A stretch of DNA of 64,000 nucleotides. Source: CBCPNA01 sp965120415. GTDB lineage: Bacteria > Bacillota > Clostridia > Lachnospirales > CAG-274. This document shows positions 25,885 to 37,080 of the stretch, piece after piece. The notes below the pieces were generated by a model that did no database searches, was not told the origin of the DNA, and worked only from the letters and a program-made list of their open reading frames with translations. Location: NCBI GenBank assembly GCA_965120415.1, contig CBCPNA010000008.1:4033-68032 (forward strand), written 5' to 3'. The first letter of the stretch is position 1; every line of letters starts with the position of its first letter. The position numbers were made by a program, and so were the translations under genes.

Positions 25885-27891
25885 TTACTTCATTTCTAAT
25901 AAATATAACTCATCTCTAAAAGTGTGATAAGGTGAGTCTGATGTATAAACAGTATCCATATTGATATTATCGCTGTTAAATACAGTTAAATTTTTGCGTT
26001 GATATATAGGCATGATAACAGCATTTTCCATAATTAAATCAAGCTCTTGGGCAACAAGTTCTTTTCTTTCTTCAAGATCTAGAGTTTGAGAAACTTGTTC
26101 TAAAAGGGCGTCAACTTCTGGGTCACGCAATTTGAAATGGTTAGAACCAGCACCGTCAGCAGCATTACTGTGGAAAATTTGTGTTAAGTCGGCAGAGTTA
26201 GAGCTACCCCATGCTGCAACAAACATGTCTAAATCTCCAGATTCCATCCTATCAAATAAAACGTTACCTTGTAAATCAGATATTATAAATTCTGCTCCCA
26301 TTTCTGTCAAATCTGTTTTCATTTGTGATAAAATAGCAGCACAAGGGTGCGAACTTAAATCTGCAACTCCAACTTCTATTTTAAGTTGTTCTCCATTTTC
26401 ATTAACTAATTTGCCTGAAGAATCTTGAGAATAGCCAGCTAGTGTAAAATATTCTAAAGCTTTTTCTTTATCATAAGTGTAATAAGCTGTTGCATCTTCT
26501 GGATATTCTGCTAAGGTAGATGTCATAGGACGTTCTAAAACAACAGCAAGATCACCATAATAAGAGTTTATAGCAGCTTCACGGCTTATAAGGCACATAA
26601 GCCCTTTTCTTACATTAATATCAGTTATCCTATCAGCATTAATACCAATGTATCCATATCCGTTGTTATCAGTTAGGTTGTAGTCTAATCCATTTTCTTC
26701 TACTCTTGCCATAATTTCTTTTGATGCAGAAGGCTCAGATATATCAACATCTCCATTTAATACAACATCTAATTTAGAATTAGTAGATACAACTTGTATT
26801 TTTATATTAGGAGTAAGAGGTTCTCCTTTATAGTAATTAGGGTTGGCTTTAAGAGAAACAATATTGTTCTCATATTTTTCAAATATATAAGGACCACTTC
26901 CTAAAGGGGAAGAATTTCTAGATTTAGGTACAGATAAGTCGCCTTTTGTATATACAGTGCCGTCATCTGCAACGCCGTAATAATGCTCTGGCATAATGCA
27001 TACATCACCTAGGAGCCTTTCGGCATCTATATTAACTCCGTTAATTAAAACGGTACAGGTATAGTCATCAACTTTTTGTATACCACTTATTTCTGTAACA
27101 TTAGCACCACCCTCAAGGTTAGATTGTATTAATTCTTTTTTAAGTGTTTCAAATAAATTATCGATAGCGTCTTCTTTTATATTTTCATCTTGTAATAAAT
27201 ATTGTATATATGCTTCACGAACTTCATTATCAAAATTCACAGAGGAGGTATCAATACCTAAAGCTAAAGATTCATTTAATACAGCAGTTGTATTTTCTTC
27301 TATATCAGCGTCTACAACACTTTCTACATATTCTTGTATTTGTTCATCTGTTATGTTTTGTGCAGTTTCTAAAAGCTCGTCAAGTTTGCTACTATAATCT
27401 TCCATATCGTAAATATATTCATTAAGCCCTACAATATCTAAAGTTTTAAATGTGTTAATACCATCGTAATTAGGGTCTGATAAAACATAGTATGTGAAGA
27501 TGACGTCATCTATAGTAACATCTTCTCCATCAGAAAATTGTATACCTTCTTGTAATTTTATAGTATATTCTACTTGAGTTATATTACCATCTTCATCTTT
27601 TATTTCTTCAAAGGTAATTTCTCCAGCACCAGGTATTAGTTCGTTATTATCGTCTAAATCTAGTATTGTATCAAATACTGGATCAAAAGCTTTCATATCA
27701 GCGCCAGAAGAGTAAAAAAATGGGTTAAAGATACCGTTTAATTCGTCCGATGCAATAACAAGAGTATCAAGGGAGCTAGTGGATTGGGTGGTAGTGGTTT
27801 CGGTTGAGCTTGAGGTTGAATTACTGCATGCAGTTAGGGAAAATACCATGATACAAGAGAGTATCAAAGATAAGATTTTTTTTAATTTCAT
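25885..27891 (-). CDS. oppA: Oligopeptide-binding lipoprotein OppA/DppA
   Basis: 668 residues. N-terminal lipoprotein signal with lipobox LTAC (Cys22), then a Ser/Thr linker and an SBP family 5 fold (ILDLDDNNELIPGAGEITFE, YTIKLQEGIQFSDGEDVTID, NPNYYKGEPLTPNIKIQVVS). The protein is longer than the usual ~540 residues: about 120 acidic residues (roughly 160-285, including MEDYSSKLDELLETAQNITD) are inserted in domain I. It captures peptides at the membrane surface for OppBCDF. ATG at 27891 has AAGGAGGAG upstream; a promoter lies at 27934-27962. Confidence 0.93.
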   Translation of the reverse strand: MKLKKILSLILSCIMVFSLTACSNSTSSSTETTTTQSTSSLDTLVIASDELNGIFNPFFYSSGADMKAFDPVFDTILDLDDNNELIPGAGEITFEEIKDEDGNITQVEYTIKLQEGIQFSDGEDVTIDDVIFTYYVLSDPNYDGINTFKTLDIVGLNEYIYDMEDYSSKLDELLETAQNITDEQIQEYVESVVDADIEENTTAVLNESLALGIDTSSVNFDNEVREAYIQYLLQDENIKEDAIDNLFETLKKELIQSNLEGGANVTEISGIQKVDDYTCTVLINGVNIDAERLLGDVCIMPEHYYGVADDGTVYTKGDLSVPKSRNSSPLGSGPYIFEKYENNIVSLKANPNYYKGEPLTPNIKIQVVSTNSKLDVVLNGDVDISEPSASKEIMARVEENGLDYNLTDNNGYGYIGINADRITDINVRKGLMCLISREAAINSYYGDLAVVLERPMTSTLAEYPEDATAYYTYDKEKALEYFTLAGYSQDSSGKLVNENGEQLKIEVGVADLSSHPCAAILSQMKTDLTEMGAEFIISDLQGNVLFDRMESGDLDMFVAAWGSSNSADLTQIFHSNAADGAGSNHFKLRDPEVDALLEQVSQTLDLEERKELVAQELDLIMENAVIMPIYQRKNLTVFNSDNINMDTVYTSDSPYHTFRDELYLLEMK

Positions 27892-27933
27892 ATTGTGACT
27901 CCTCCTTGAAATTAAACATAAGTTTTATATATA

Positions 27934-27962
27934 ATTATATAGAGTAAAAACTAATAAGTCAA
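27934..27962 (-). promoter_or_regulatory. Sigma-A promoter of the opp operon
   Basis: Minus strand: TTGACT (27962-27957), 17-base spacer, TATAAT (27939-27934), about 40 bases before the oppA start. The rest of the 27892-28206 gap is AT-rich with no gene, terminator or known leader that I can identify. Confidence 0.8.
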
Positions 27963-28206
27963 TTGATAATTTAATAAATTTGTAAATATATGAATATAAA
28001 AATAAATAAATTATACATATAAGATTATAAAACAAATTCAAAAAACAATAACTAATTATGTTTAAATACATAAATAAATATATTATACAGCAGAATTATA
28101 TCATATATTGTATTTATAATCAAGATATTAAGAATATTATATATAAATTGTAAAAAAAGAAACATAAAAGAAAATTTTGAAATATTTTTGCAATTTAATT
28201 TTTAAA

Positions 28207-28500
28207 TTATTTAGGCAAAATAATAACTCTATTTTCTTTAAAAGGCTTGTAAAGTACTATTTTTTTGCCTATTATTTGTACAACATGTGATTTTGTCCTT
28301 TCGCTTATTGCAGAGCTTATGTATTTTATATCTTCCGTACAATTGTTTAAAACGGTGCATTTTATAAGCTCTCTTCCTTCAAAAGATGATAAAATAGCTT
28401 TTATAAGCTCGGGGGTAACCCCAGCCTTTCCTATTTGAAAGATAGAGGGGATACCATGAGCTAATTTTTTTAAATAAGCACGCTGTTTGCTAGTCAACAT
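28207..28500 (-). CDS. yhbY: YhbY-family CRM-domain RNA-binding protein
   Basis: 97 residues forming one CRM domain: LTSKQRAYLKKLAHGIPSIF, QIGKAGVTPELIKAI, the basic surface region, and IIGKKIVLYKP. YhbY associates with pre-50S ribosomal subunits. It follows obg by 20 bases in the same direction; the obg-yhbY pair is common in Firmicutes. ATG at 28500 has AAAGGG upstream. Confidence 0.95.
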   Translation of the reverse strand: MLTSKQRAYLKKLAHGIPSIFQIGKAGVTPELIKAILSSFEGRELIKCTVLNNCTEDIKYISSAISERTKSHVVQIIGKKIVLYKPFKENRVIILPK

Positions 28501-28520
28501 AAAAAAACCCTTTCTAAATT

Positions 28521-29810
<1,290 letters not shown>

Positions 29811-29816
29811 TTATAA

Positions 29817-30875
29817 TTATTCTACTTTTTTTCTTTTAATTCTTTTTTCGTTATTTTCTGTAGAAGATTTTGTTTTTTTGCTTGAAAGGGTTTTGTCTTC
29901 GTCTAATTCTTCATTAGTTTTTAAAGTTATTTCTGAAACTTTAATGGACTTTTTTGTTCCTTTTTGTTTTGTCTCTGTATCTGCTTTAGATTGCTCTTCA
30001 GCTAAAGGGTTAGTTTTTTGGTTAGTTTTTTTGGCAAGAGATTTTTTTAATGCTTTGCTAAAATATTCGTGCAATTCTTTGTCTAAATTTTCATCAAAAT
30101 CGACAGAATTAAATAAATTTTCGCCAAAAGATAAGTCAATTTCTAAATCGTTGTTTTTTGTATCATTTTCTTCTATATTATTATTTATATCGCTGTTATT
30201 TAAGTTGTATTCTTCAAAATCTTCAAGGCTATTTAAGCTAGCCTTTAAATATCTTTTATCTTCATCTTCAAATATTTTATCGTCTTCTTCTAAAAGAGCG
30301 TTTATTTCTTCTGCTTGTAAAGATACAATATGCTCAGAATCAGCTGGAACTAATATTTTGCTAAGCTCTTGTTTGTCCATATCTTTTTCTAATTCTTTTA
30401 ATGTTTCATCTAATATAAATTGTATTTTTAAATTTTTGCAAGAAACTTTTTTGACTTTAGCAATTAAAATAGCTAAATATATTAAAACTACAAATAAGAT
30501 TATGTAGCTTGTAAAAAAGTTAACAGCGGTATTATACCCTATATAGCTATTTAAAAGATATACAGAAGATAAATGTACAAAAACAGGAAGGACAATAGAT
30601 ATAGCAAATGCATATAAAGGAAGAGAAATGGATAAAAACTTGCTATTTTCTCTTAAATAATGTTCTTTTTGAAAATTATTGTATTGTATTATTTTTTCTA
30701 AAAGGGTATTCGAAGAAATAGACGGATTTTCTGTAGTAACTTTAGAAATTTTATAAGATATAGTTTGTTTGCAATTATCTATAAGCAAAAGGTCGTCTAG
30801 CGATGTTTTTTTGTATTTTCTGATAGTACGTTTTAAAGACTTCTCAAGGCTTTTGAAAAAACTTTCTATATCCAT
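29817..30875 (-). CDS. Membrane protein of unknown function with charged C-terminal tail
   Basis: 352 residues. The N-terminal ~85 residues are helical and charged; two or three membrane helices follow (FLSISLPLYAFAISIVLPVF, VHLSSVYLL, FFTSYIILFVVLIYLAILIA). The C-terminal ~190 residues are low-complexity, first acidic (EEDDKIFEDEDKR), then Lys-rich (KGTKKSIKVSEIT, KRIKRKKVE). I do not recognise a family. ATG at 30875 has AAGGAGGTGA, a strong ribosome site. It lies between a small membrane protein and obg, probably in one transcript. Confidence 0.7.
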   Translation of the reverse strand: MDIESFFKSLEKSLKRTIRKYKKTSLDDLLLIDNCKQTISYKISKVTTENPSISSNTLLEKIIQYNNFQKEHYLRENSKFLSISLPLYAFAISIVLPVFVHLSSVYLLNSYIGYNTAVNFFTSYIILFVVLIYLAILIAKVKKVSCKNLKIQFILDETLKELEKDMDKQELSKILVPADSEHIVSLQAEEINALLEEDDKIFEDEDKRYLKASLNSLEDFEEYNLNNSDINNNIEENDTKNNDLEIDLSFGENLFNSVDFDENLDKELHEYFSKALKKSLAKKTNQKTNPLAEEQSKADTETKQKGTKKSIKVSEITLKTNEELDEDKTLSSKKTKSSTENNEKRIKRKKVE

Positions 30876-30905
30876 AAAATCACCTCCTTATGTAAATATG
30901 TAAAT

Positions 30906-31364
30906 TTATTTAGATTTTTTGTTAGTGTCTTTAGCAATATTTTTTTTAGATTTTTTTAAAGCTTTTATTTCTTGTTTAGATTTAATACCAACTACACTTA
31001 CTATATAAAGCCCAGCAACCTCTGCTTTAACAGTCTTTTTAAGGGTAATGTTATTAAAAATATGCTTGTCGCAAATAAGATTTAAAATCTGCGGGCCTAT
31101 TTTAACTTGTACAAAATTTAACTTTATAAATTTATAAAATTTAGGCATAGATGCCAAAACAGCTTTAGGCATGTTAATATCTGTGATTTTGGCTCTTTTT
31201 TTATCTATAACAAACATAGATACAGTTTGTTTAGCTTGTTTTATAAAACTTTCTTGTTCAACAAATTTAGTTGAAACTTTTTTGTTCAAAAAATAAAAAA
31301 TAAAAAATATTATACCTAAAATAAAAACAGCAATTAATATAATATCAAAAGCGCCTAAATGCAT
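30906..31364 (-). CDS. Small membrane-anchored protein, unknown (conserved clostridial type)
   Basis: 152 residues: one N-terminal membrane helix (FDIILIAVFILGIIFFIFYF), a soluble middle with MFVIDKKRAKITDINMPKAV and VKIGPQILNLICDKHIFNNI, and a Lys-rich end (KKSKKNIAKDTNKKSK). The middle resembles uncharacterised proteins of Lachnospiraceae as I recall them, so I treat it as a real conserved gene without an assigned role. ATG at 31364 has AAGGAG upstream. It probably starts the transcript that continues into the 352-residue protein, obg and yhbY. Confidence 0.7.
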   Translation of the reverse strand: MHLGAFDIILIAVFILGIIFFIFYFLNKKVSTKFVEQESFIKQAKQTVSMFVIDKKRAKITDINMPKAVLASMPKFYKFIKLNFVQVKIGPQILNLICDKHIFNNITLKKTVKAEVAGLYIVSVVGIKSKQEIKALKKSKKNIAKDTNKKSK

Positions 31365-31396
31365 AAAAAAACTCCTTATTTATGTAATTTAATAAA

Positions 31397-31470
31397 AGCT
31401 GACGAGCAGACTTGAACTGCCGAACCTCTTCATTACCAATGAAGTGCTCTACCTACTGAGCTACGCCAGC
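31397..31470 (-). tRNA. tRNA-Thr (anticodon GGT)
   Basis: Minus-strand cloverleaf: acceptor GCTGGCG/CGTCAGC, D arm GCTC-AGTAGGTA-GAGC, anticodon stem CTTCA/TGAAG with loop TTGGTAA (anticodon GGT), variable loop AGGTTC, and T arm with TTCAAGT loop. CCA is not encoded. Confidence 0.97.
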
Positions 31471-31603
31471 AAAATCTTTTAAAATTTTAGCACATATAAT
31501 ACTAAAAGTCAATAAGCGCAAAAAATAAAAACAAAATAAATTGTAACATAGTTTTACTATATTAAATAATATGTAAATAGCATTAAAATATATAAGGTGA
31601 TTT

Positions 31604-31846
31604 ATGAAAAAAGAAGTAATTTTAAGCAATTTAAAACTAAATGAAGAGGCTTTTATAAAAAATATTAAACTAGATAAAAAAATAAAAAATAGGCTTAATG
31701 ATTTAGGATTTACAAAAAAAACTAAAATAAAATGCATATTAAAAAGCCCTTTAAACGAGCCAAAAGCTTATTTAATAAAAGGCGCAATAATATCGCTTAG
31801 AAAAGATGTAACAAAAAACATAATTTGCGAAATGGAGGAGCATTAA
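31604..31846 (+). CDS. feoA: FeoA-like ferrous iron transport protein
   Basis: 80 residues with the SH3-like FeoA pattern: IKNRLNDLGFTKKTKIKCIL, KSPLNEPKAYLIKGAIISLR. FeoA binds the FeoB transporter and modulates it. The stop overlaps the feoB start as TAATG, indicating translational coupling. ATG at 31604 has AAGGTGA upstream. Confidence 0.93.
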   Translation: MKKEVILSNLKLNEEAFIKNIKLDKKIKNRLNDLGFTKKTKIKCILKSPLNEPKAYLIKGAIISLRKDVTKNIICEMEEH

Positions 31847-33851
31847 TGAAAAATATTATAATAGCAGGCAATCCAAATGTAGGCAAAAGCACCTTTTTTA
31901 ATAAGCTTACAAAGCAAAAGCAACATACAGGCAACTGGACAGGTAAAACTGTTTTAAATGCAAAAGGTAAATTTAAATATAATAATAAAGAATATGAAAT
32001 AATAGATACTCCAGGGACATATTCTTTAAATATAAATTCTTTAGATGAAAAGGAGGCAAGAAATAGTATATGCTTTAAAAAAAGCGACGCTATAATAGTA
32101 ATGTGTGATGCTAAAGCTTTAGAAAGAAATTTGTTTTTAGCATTTCAAATATCAGAGGTTAAAGATAATGTTATATTATGTATAAATTTTTGTAAAGCAG
32201 ATTTAAAAAAAGATTTTAATATAAATTTTGCATATCTTAATAAATATTTTTCAAAAGTTTGCAAAATTAATGCTAAAACAGGTAGAGGCTTTTTTGAATT
32301 ATTAAACTCTATAGAAAATTTAGAAAGAAAAAAAGCTAGCTTTTGCTATGAAGATAATATAGAAAAGGCTATAAATATTATAGAAAATGCTTTAGATAAA
32401 GATTTTAAAAATATAAAAAGCGTTTTATAGCTTTAAAAATATTGCTAGAAGAAAAAGATATAATACAAAAAATAGAAGAATACGTAGGCTTTAAATTTTA
32501 TGAAACAGATGAAATAAAAAATGCTTTTAAAAATGCAAAAAATATTTTAAAACAAAATAATATAGAAGATTTAAACACAGCTTTAACAGAAAATATATAT
32601 AATGAATGCTCTAAAATATATACAGCCAAAAACACAAGCAAAAATACGCTTGATAAAATGGTTACAAGCAGATGGATAGGTATACCTTTTATGCTAATTT
32701 TGCTTTTTATTATATTTTGGATAACTATAGTATTTTCTAACTATTTATCTGCATTATTATCCTATATATTTTCAAATATAGAAGGATATATAACAAACTT
32801 TTTTAATTTTTTAAATGCTCCTTATATAGTAAAATCTTTTTTTATAGACGGTATTTACAAAATAGTTAGCTTTGTTGTATCTGTTATGTTACCTCCTATG
32901 GCTATATTTTTCCCTTTATTTAGCTTATTTGAAGAGGTGGGCTTTTTGCCACGTATAGCTTTTAACCTAGATAGAGTTTTTAATGCTTGTGGCAGCTCGG
33001 GCAAGCAGTCTTTATGTATGGCGATGGGCTTTGGTTGCAATTGCGTTGGGGTTAATTGTTGTCGTATAATAAATTGCAAAAAACAACGGCTTATAGCTAT
33101 TTTAACAAATAATTTTATACCTTGTAACGGACGTTTGCAAGCTATAATAGCTTTAATAACTATATTTTTTATTTCTGCTGGTTTTGAAAGTTTAAAAGCA
33201 GCATTTTTTTTAACATTATTTATAATTATTAGTATTATAATAACACTTATTGTTTCTAAAATATTTTCTAAAACTATATTAAAAAGTACAAATGAAATTT
33301 TCGCACTAGAATTACCTCCATATAAAAAGCCACCATTTTTTAAAACAATTATAAAAGCGACTAAAGAAAAGACTTTTTTTGTACTAACAAGGGCTATTTT
33401 AATATCTATTCCAGCTGGAGTTGTTATATGGTTTATGACTAATATAACAATTAATGATGAAAGTATTTTGTATTATCTAACAAGCTTTTTAAATACTCCA
33501 GCAAAATGGATAGGGCTAGATGGGGTTATAATACTTGCATTTATATTAGGTTTTCCAGCAAATGAAATAATTATGCCTTTAACTGTCATGATTTATTCAA
33601 AATCAAATCAATTGCAAGAAATAAGTGATTTTAATATATTGAAAGATATATTAATATCAAATGGCTTTACTATAAAAACGGCTATTTGTACAATAATTTT
33701 TTATATATTTCATTACCCTTGCGGTAGCGCTTTATGGACAATAAAAAAAGAAACAAATAGTTATAAATGGACATTTTTGGCATTTATACTTCCTACCATA
33801 ATAGGTATAGGCTTATGCTTTTTTATAAATATACTTTTTGAGCTTGTGTAA
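31846..33851 (+). pseudogene. feoB: Ferrous iron transporter FeoB, split by a 1-base frameshift
   Basis: The first part (31846-32430) is the G domain: GNPNVGKSTFFNKLT, IDTPGTYSLN, and an FCKAD motif where NKxD is usual. The second (about 32420-33851) is the helical linker and the polytopic membrane domain with paired gate motifs: EEVGFLPRIAFNLDRVFNAC, GFGCNCVGVNCCRII, ILTNNFIPCNGRLQ. It is the short clostridial FeoB form. The frames join if the five-A run at 32415-32419 had six: the sequence then reads NIKKRFIALKILLEEKD, as expected for the linker. As given, translation stops at TAG 32428-32430, and the only restart is TTG 32442 without a clear ribosome site. It is a recent mutation or a sequence error. 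The ATG at 31846 overlaps feoA. Confidence 0.88.
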
Positions 33852-33904
33852 GCTAGCTTAATATGATATAATAATTAATAAGTTTATAACATGGAGTTGG
33901 AATT

Positions 33905-34390
33905 ATGCAATTAAAAATAGGCTCAGGTTACGATGTCCATGAACTAGCTTTTGGGCAAAAGCTTATATTAGGAGGAGTTTTGATACCTTTTGAAAAGGGG
34001 CTTTTGGGACATTCAGACGCTGATGTTTTAACACATGCTATAATGGATAGTATCCTTGGAGCTTTAAAGGCTGGAGACATAGGAAGACACTTTCCAGATA
34101 CCGATAATAAATTTAAAAATATATCAAGCCTTTTATTATTAGAGCATGTTTCGCAAATTTTAAATAAAATGCAATACGAAATAATAAACATAGACAGCAC
34201 AATTATTGCCCAAAAGCCTAAATTAGCGCCTTATATACCGCAGATGGAGCAAAATATAGCAAAGCATCTTAATATAAAAACAGAACAAATAAATATTAAA
34301 GCAACTACAGAAGAAGGCTTAGGCTTTACGGGCAGGTTAGAAGGTATAGCAGCAAGTGCTGTTTGTTTATTAAAAAATAAAGAGGGTTAA
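33905..34390 (+). CDS. ispF: 2-C-methyl-D-erythritol 2,4-cyclodiphosphate synthase
   Basis: 161 residues. Metal ligands are in GYDVHEL and the [13 protein letters not shown] segment; [11 protein letters not shown] and the C-terminal [19 protein letters not shown] complete the family pattern. It acts in the MEP isoprenoid pathway. ATG at 33905 has TGGAG upstream. cysS starts two bases after its stop, an arrangement common in Clostridia. Confidence 0.97.
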   Translation: MQLKIGSGYDVHELAFGQKLILGGVLIPFEKGLLGHSDADVLTHAIMDSILGALKAGDIGRHFPDTDNKFKNISSLLLLEHVSQILNKMQYEIINIDSTIIAQKPKLAPYIPQMEQNIAKHLNIKTEQINIKATTEEGLGFTGRLEGIAASAVCLLKNKEG

Positions 34391-34392
34391 TT

Positions 34393-35805
34393 ATGAATAT
34401 ATACAATACGCTTACAAAACAGAAAGAAAAGTTTATTCCACTTGAAGAAAATAAGGTTAAAATGTATGTTTGTGGGGTTACGGTATATGATTTTATCCAT
34501 ATAGGTAACGCAAGGCCTTATATCGTTTTTGATACTATCAGAAGATATTTAGAGTACAAAGGCTATGAGGTAACATATGTACAAAACTTTACAGATATAG
34601 ATGACAAAATTATAAATAGAGCCAATGAAGAAAATATTACCCCTAAGCAGCTTTCAGACAAATATATAAAAGAAGCGATTAAAGATTGCCAAATGCTTAA
34701 TATAAAAAAAGCCACCTTTAACCCACGTGTTACAGAAGAAATACAAGAAATAATACAAATGATACAAATACTTATAAAAAAAGGTTATGCTTATGAAAGT
34801 TTAGGCACGGTATTTTTTAATACAGCTTTATTTAAAGATTATGGCAAGCTTTCTTCTAAAAAACTAGAAGAGCTAGAAATAGGTACCAGAGTAAAATTTG
34901 ATGAAACAAAATTAAACAAAACAGATTTTGTTTTATGGAAACCTAAAAAAGAAAATGAAATAGCTTTTCTTTCTCCATGGGGCGAGGGTCGCCCAGGCTG
35001 GCATATAGAATGTTCTGCTATGGCAAAAAAATATTTAGGAGAGCAAATAGATATACACGCCGGGGGCGAAGATTTAATCTTTCCTCATCATGAAAATGAA
35101 ATAGCCCAAAGCGAGTGCGCTAATAGTAAAAAGTTTGCCAATTATTGGCTTCATAACGGCTTTATTAATATTGATAATGAAAAAATGAGTAAATCAAAAG
35201 GTAACTTTTTTACAATAAGAGATATAGCAAAAGAAGTGCCTTATGATACTATAAGGTTTTTTTTATTAACAACACATTATAGGCATAGTATCAACTTTAG
35301 TCTAGATTTGCTACAATCAGCCAAGACTTCTTTATCAAGGATAAAAAATTGTGTTAAAAATTTAGATTATATAATTAAAAATACAACAGGTAGCTTAAAA
35401 CAAGAAGAAAGTGTTATTTTACAAAAAGCAGATATATACAAAACAAAGTTTGAAAACGCTATGGAAGATGATTTTAACACAGCCGACGCTATATCTTATA
35501 TATTTGAATTAGTAACTTTTATAAACAGCAATGTAAATGAAAACAGCTCGAATCAATTTGCAAAAAATATGCTACAAATTTTATTAACTCTTACAGATAT
35601 TTTGGGCATATTATATAAAGCAGAAAATATAGATACAGAAAATATAGATATAGAAAAGATAGAACAGCTTATAAAAGCTAGAGAACAAGCAAGAAAAAAT
35701 AAAGATTATAAAAAAGCAGACGAAATAAGAGAAGAACTTAAAAATATAGGCATCTTGATAGAAGATACAAGAGCAGGAGTTAGATGGAGCAAAATAGATG
35801 GATAA
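34393..35805 (+). CDS. cysS: Cysteinyl-tRNA synthetase
   Basis: 470 residues, class I synthetase. Zinc and active-site residues: MYVCGVTVYDFIHIGNARPY (HIGH variant), GWHIECSAMA, FPHHENEIAQSE, and KMSKSKGN. The C-terminal helical DALR-like domain ends normally (RAGVRWSKIDG). The reading frame overlaps mrnC by eight bases. Confidence 0.98.
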   Translation: MNIYNTLTKQKEKFIPLEENKVKMYVCGVTVYDFIHIGNARPYIVFDTIRRYLEYKGYEVTYVQNFTDIDDKIINRANEENITPKQLSDKYIKEAIKDCQMLNIKKATFNPRVTEEIQEIIQMIQILIKKGYAYESLGTVFFNTALFKDYGKLSSKKLEELEIGTRVKFDETKLNKTDFVLWKPKKENEIAFLSPWGEGRPGWHIECSAMAKKYLGEQIDIHAGGEDLIFPHHENEIAQSECANSKKFANYWLHNGFINIDNEKMSKSKGNFFTIRDIAKEVPYDTIRFFLLTTHYRHSINFSLDLLQSAKTSLSRIKNCVKNLDYIIKNTTGSLKQEESVILQKADIYKTKFENAMEDDFNTADAISYIFELVTFINSNVNENSSNQFAKNMLQILLTLTDILGILYKAENIDTENIDIEKIEQLIKAREQARKNKDYKKADEIREELKNIGILIEDTRAGVRWSKIDG

Positions 35806-36241
35806 AATATTAAATGAAATTTTAAATACAAATAAAAATTACCTTGATATAAGGGCTTATTCTCCTTTAGCTTTAGCTTATATAGGAGATTCTGTTTTTG
35901 ATATATGTGTTAAAACATATATTTTAAAAAAAATAAATACAAACCCTAACAAACTTCATAATTTATCAACACAATATATAAACGCTATAACACAATCTAA
36001 AATGTATTATTATATAATAGACAAAATATCAGAAGAAGAAATAAATGTTTTAAAAAGAGGGCGAAATGCAAAAGGGCGTATTAGCAAATCAGCATCTTTA
36101 AAAGAATACAAAAATGCGACAGGGCTAGAGGCGCTTTTTGGCTATTTGTATTTAAAAGGAGAAATAAAAAGAATAACAGAAATATTTGAATTATGCTTAA
36201 AAAGTTTTGAAATAACAGGAGAAAATAATGAAGAAAAGTAA
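35798..36241 (+). CDS. mrnC: Mini-ribonuclease III
   Basis: 147 residues. RNase III-like catalytic domain without a dsRNA-binding domain: SPLALAYIGDSVFDICVKTY, LKRGRNAKG, and YKNATGLEALFGYLYLKG with the acidic residues expected for Mg2+. In Bacillus it matures 23S rRNA ends. It overlaps cysS upstream and rlmB downstream (14 bases), so the five genes from ispF form one coupled operon. Confidence 0.96.
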   Translation: MDKILNEILNTNKNYLDIRAYSPLALAYIGDSVFDICVKTYILKKINTNPNKLHNLSTQYINAITQSKMYYYIIDKISEEEINVLKRGRNAKGRISKSASLKEYKNATGLEALFGYLYLKGEIKRITEIFELCLKSFEITGENNEEK

Positions 36242-37079
36242 AAAAAATTTTAAAAAAGATAAAAAAAATAATTATAAAGAAAGACATAGAGATTTTAAAA
36301 ACAAGCAAGACTTTTTCAAAAAAGAAAATAAAGAAAAGCTTGAAGAAGATAATTTGCAGCTAGAGGGGCGTAACTCTGTTTTAGAGGCTTTAAACAGTGG
36401 TAAATTAATAGACAAAATATTTATTAAAAAAGGAGAAATAGAAGGCACATTAAAAGTAATAATTGCAAAAGCTAAAGAAAAGGGTATAATTATTAAAGAA
36501 ATAGATAAAGCAAAGTTAGAGCAGATGAAAAAGACGAACAACCCACAAGGTGTTATAGCTATTTGCCCTGCTTATGAATATTGCGAAGTTTACGATATAT
36601 TAAATTATGCTAAAGAAAAGAACGAGCCTCCTTTTATAATAATTTTAGATGAGCTTACAGATCCTTATAACGTAGGGGCTATAATAAGAACAGCAGAGGC
36701 GACTAATGTCCATGGGGTTATTATACCTAAAAGAAGGTCGGCGACTTTAACATCTATTGTTAGCAAGGCGTCAGCTGGAGCTATAGAATATGTTAAAATA
36801 GCAAAAGTTAATAATATATCTAAAGAAATAGAAAAGCTTAAAAAAGAGGGTATTTGGGTTGTTTGCGCAGATATGAAAGGTACCAGCTATTTTGAGGCAG
36901 ATTTAAAAGGTGCTTTAGCTATTGTTATAGGTAATGAGGGTAGTGGTGTTTCAAGGCTAGTTAAAGAAAGATGCGACTATTCTATTAAAATACCTATGCA
37001 TGGTAAAATACAATCTTTAAATGCATCTGTAGCGGCTGGGCTTATTATGTACGAAGTTTGCAGACAAAAGGCAAATTAA
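36228..37079 (+). CDS. rlmB: 23S rRNA (guanosine-2'-O)-methyltransferase RlmB
   Basis: 283 residues of the SpoU/TrmH family. A Lys-rich N-terminal tail of about 45 residues precedes the L30e-like substrate domain (GRNSVLEALNSGKLIDKIFI). The SPOUT knot motifs are ILDELTDPYNVGAIIRTAEA, VIGNEGSGVSRLV and IPMHGKIQSLNASVAAGL. It methylates G2251 of 23S rRNA (family knowledge). The cysS-mrnC-rlmB-rae1 order is conserved in Firmicutes. Confidence 0.96.
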   Translation: MKKSKKNFKKDKKNNYKERHRDFKNKQDFFKKENKEKLEEDNLQLEGRNSVLEALNSGKLIDKIFIKKGEIEGTLKVIIAKAKEKGIIIKEIDKAKLEQMKKTNNPQGVIAICPAYEYCEVYDILNYAKEKNEPPFIIILDELTDPYNVGAIIRTAEATNVHGVIIPKRRSATLTSIVSKASAGAIEYVKIAKVNNISKEIEKLKKEGIWVVCADMKGTSYFEADLKGALAIVIGNEGSGVSRLVKERCDYSIKIPMHGKIQSLNASVAAGLIMYEVCRQKAN

Positions 37080-37080
37080 T

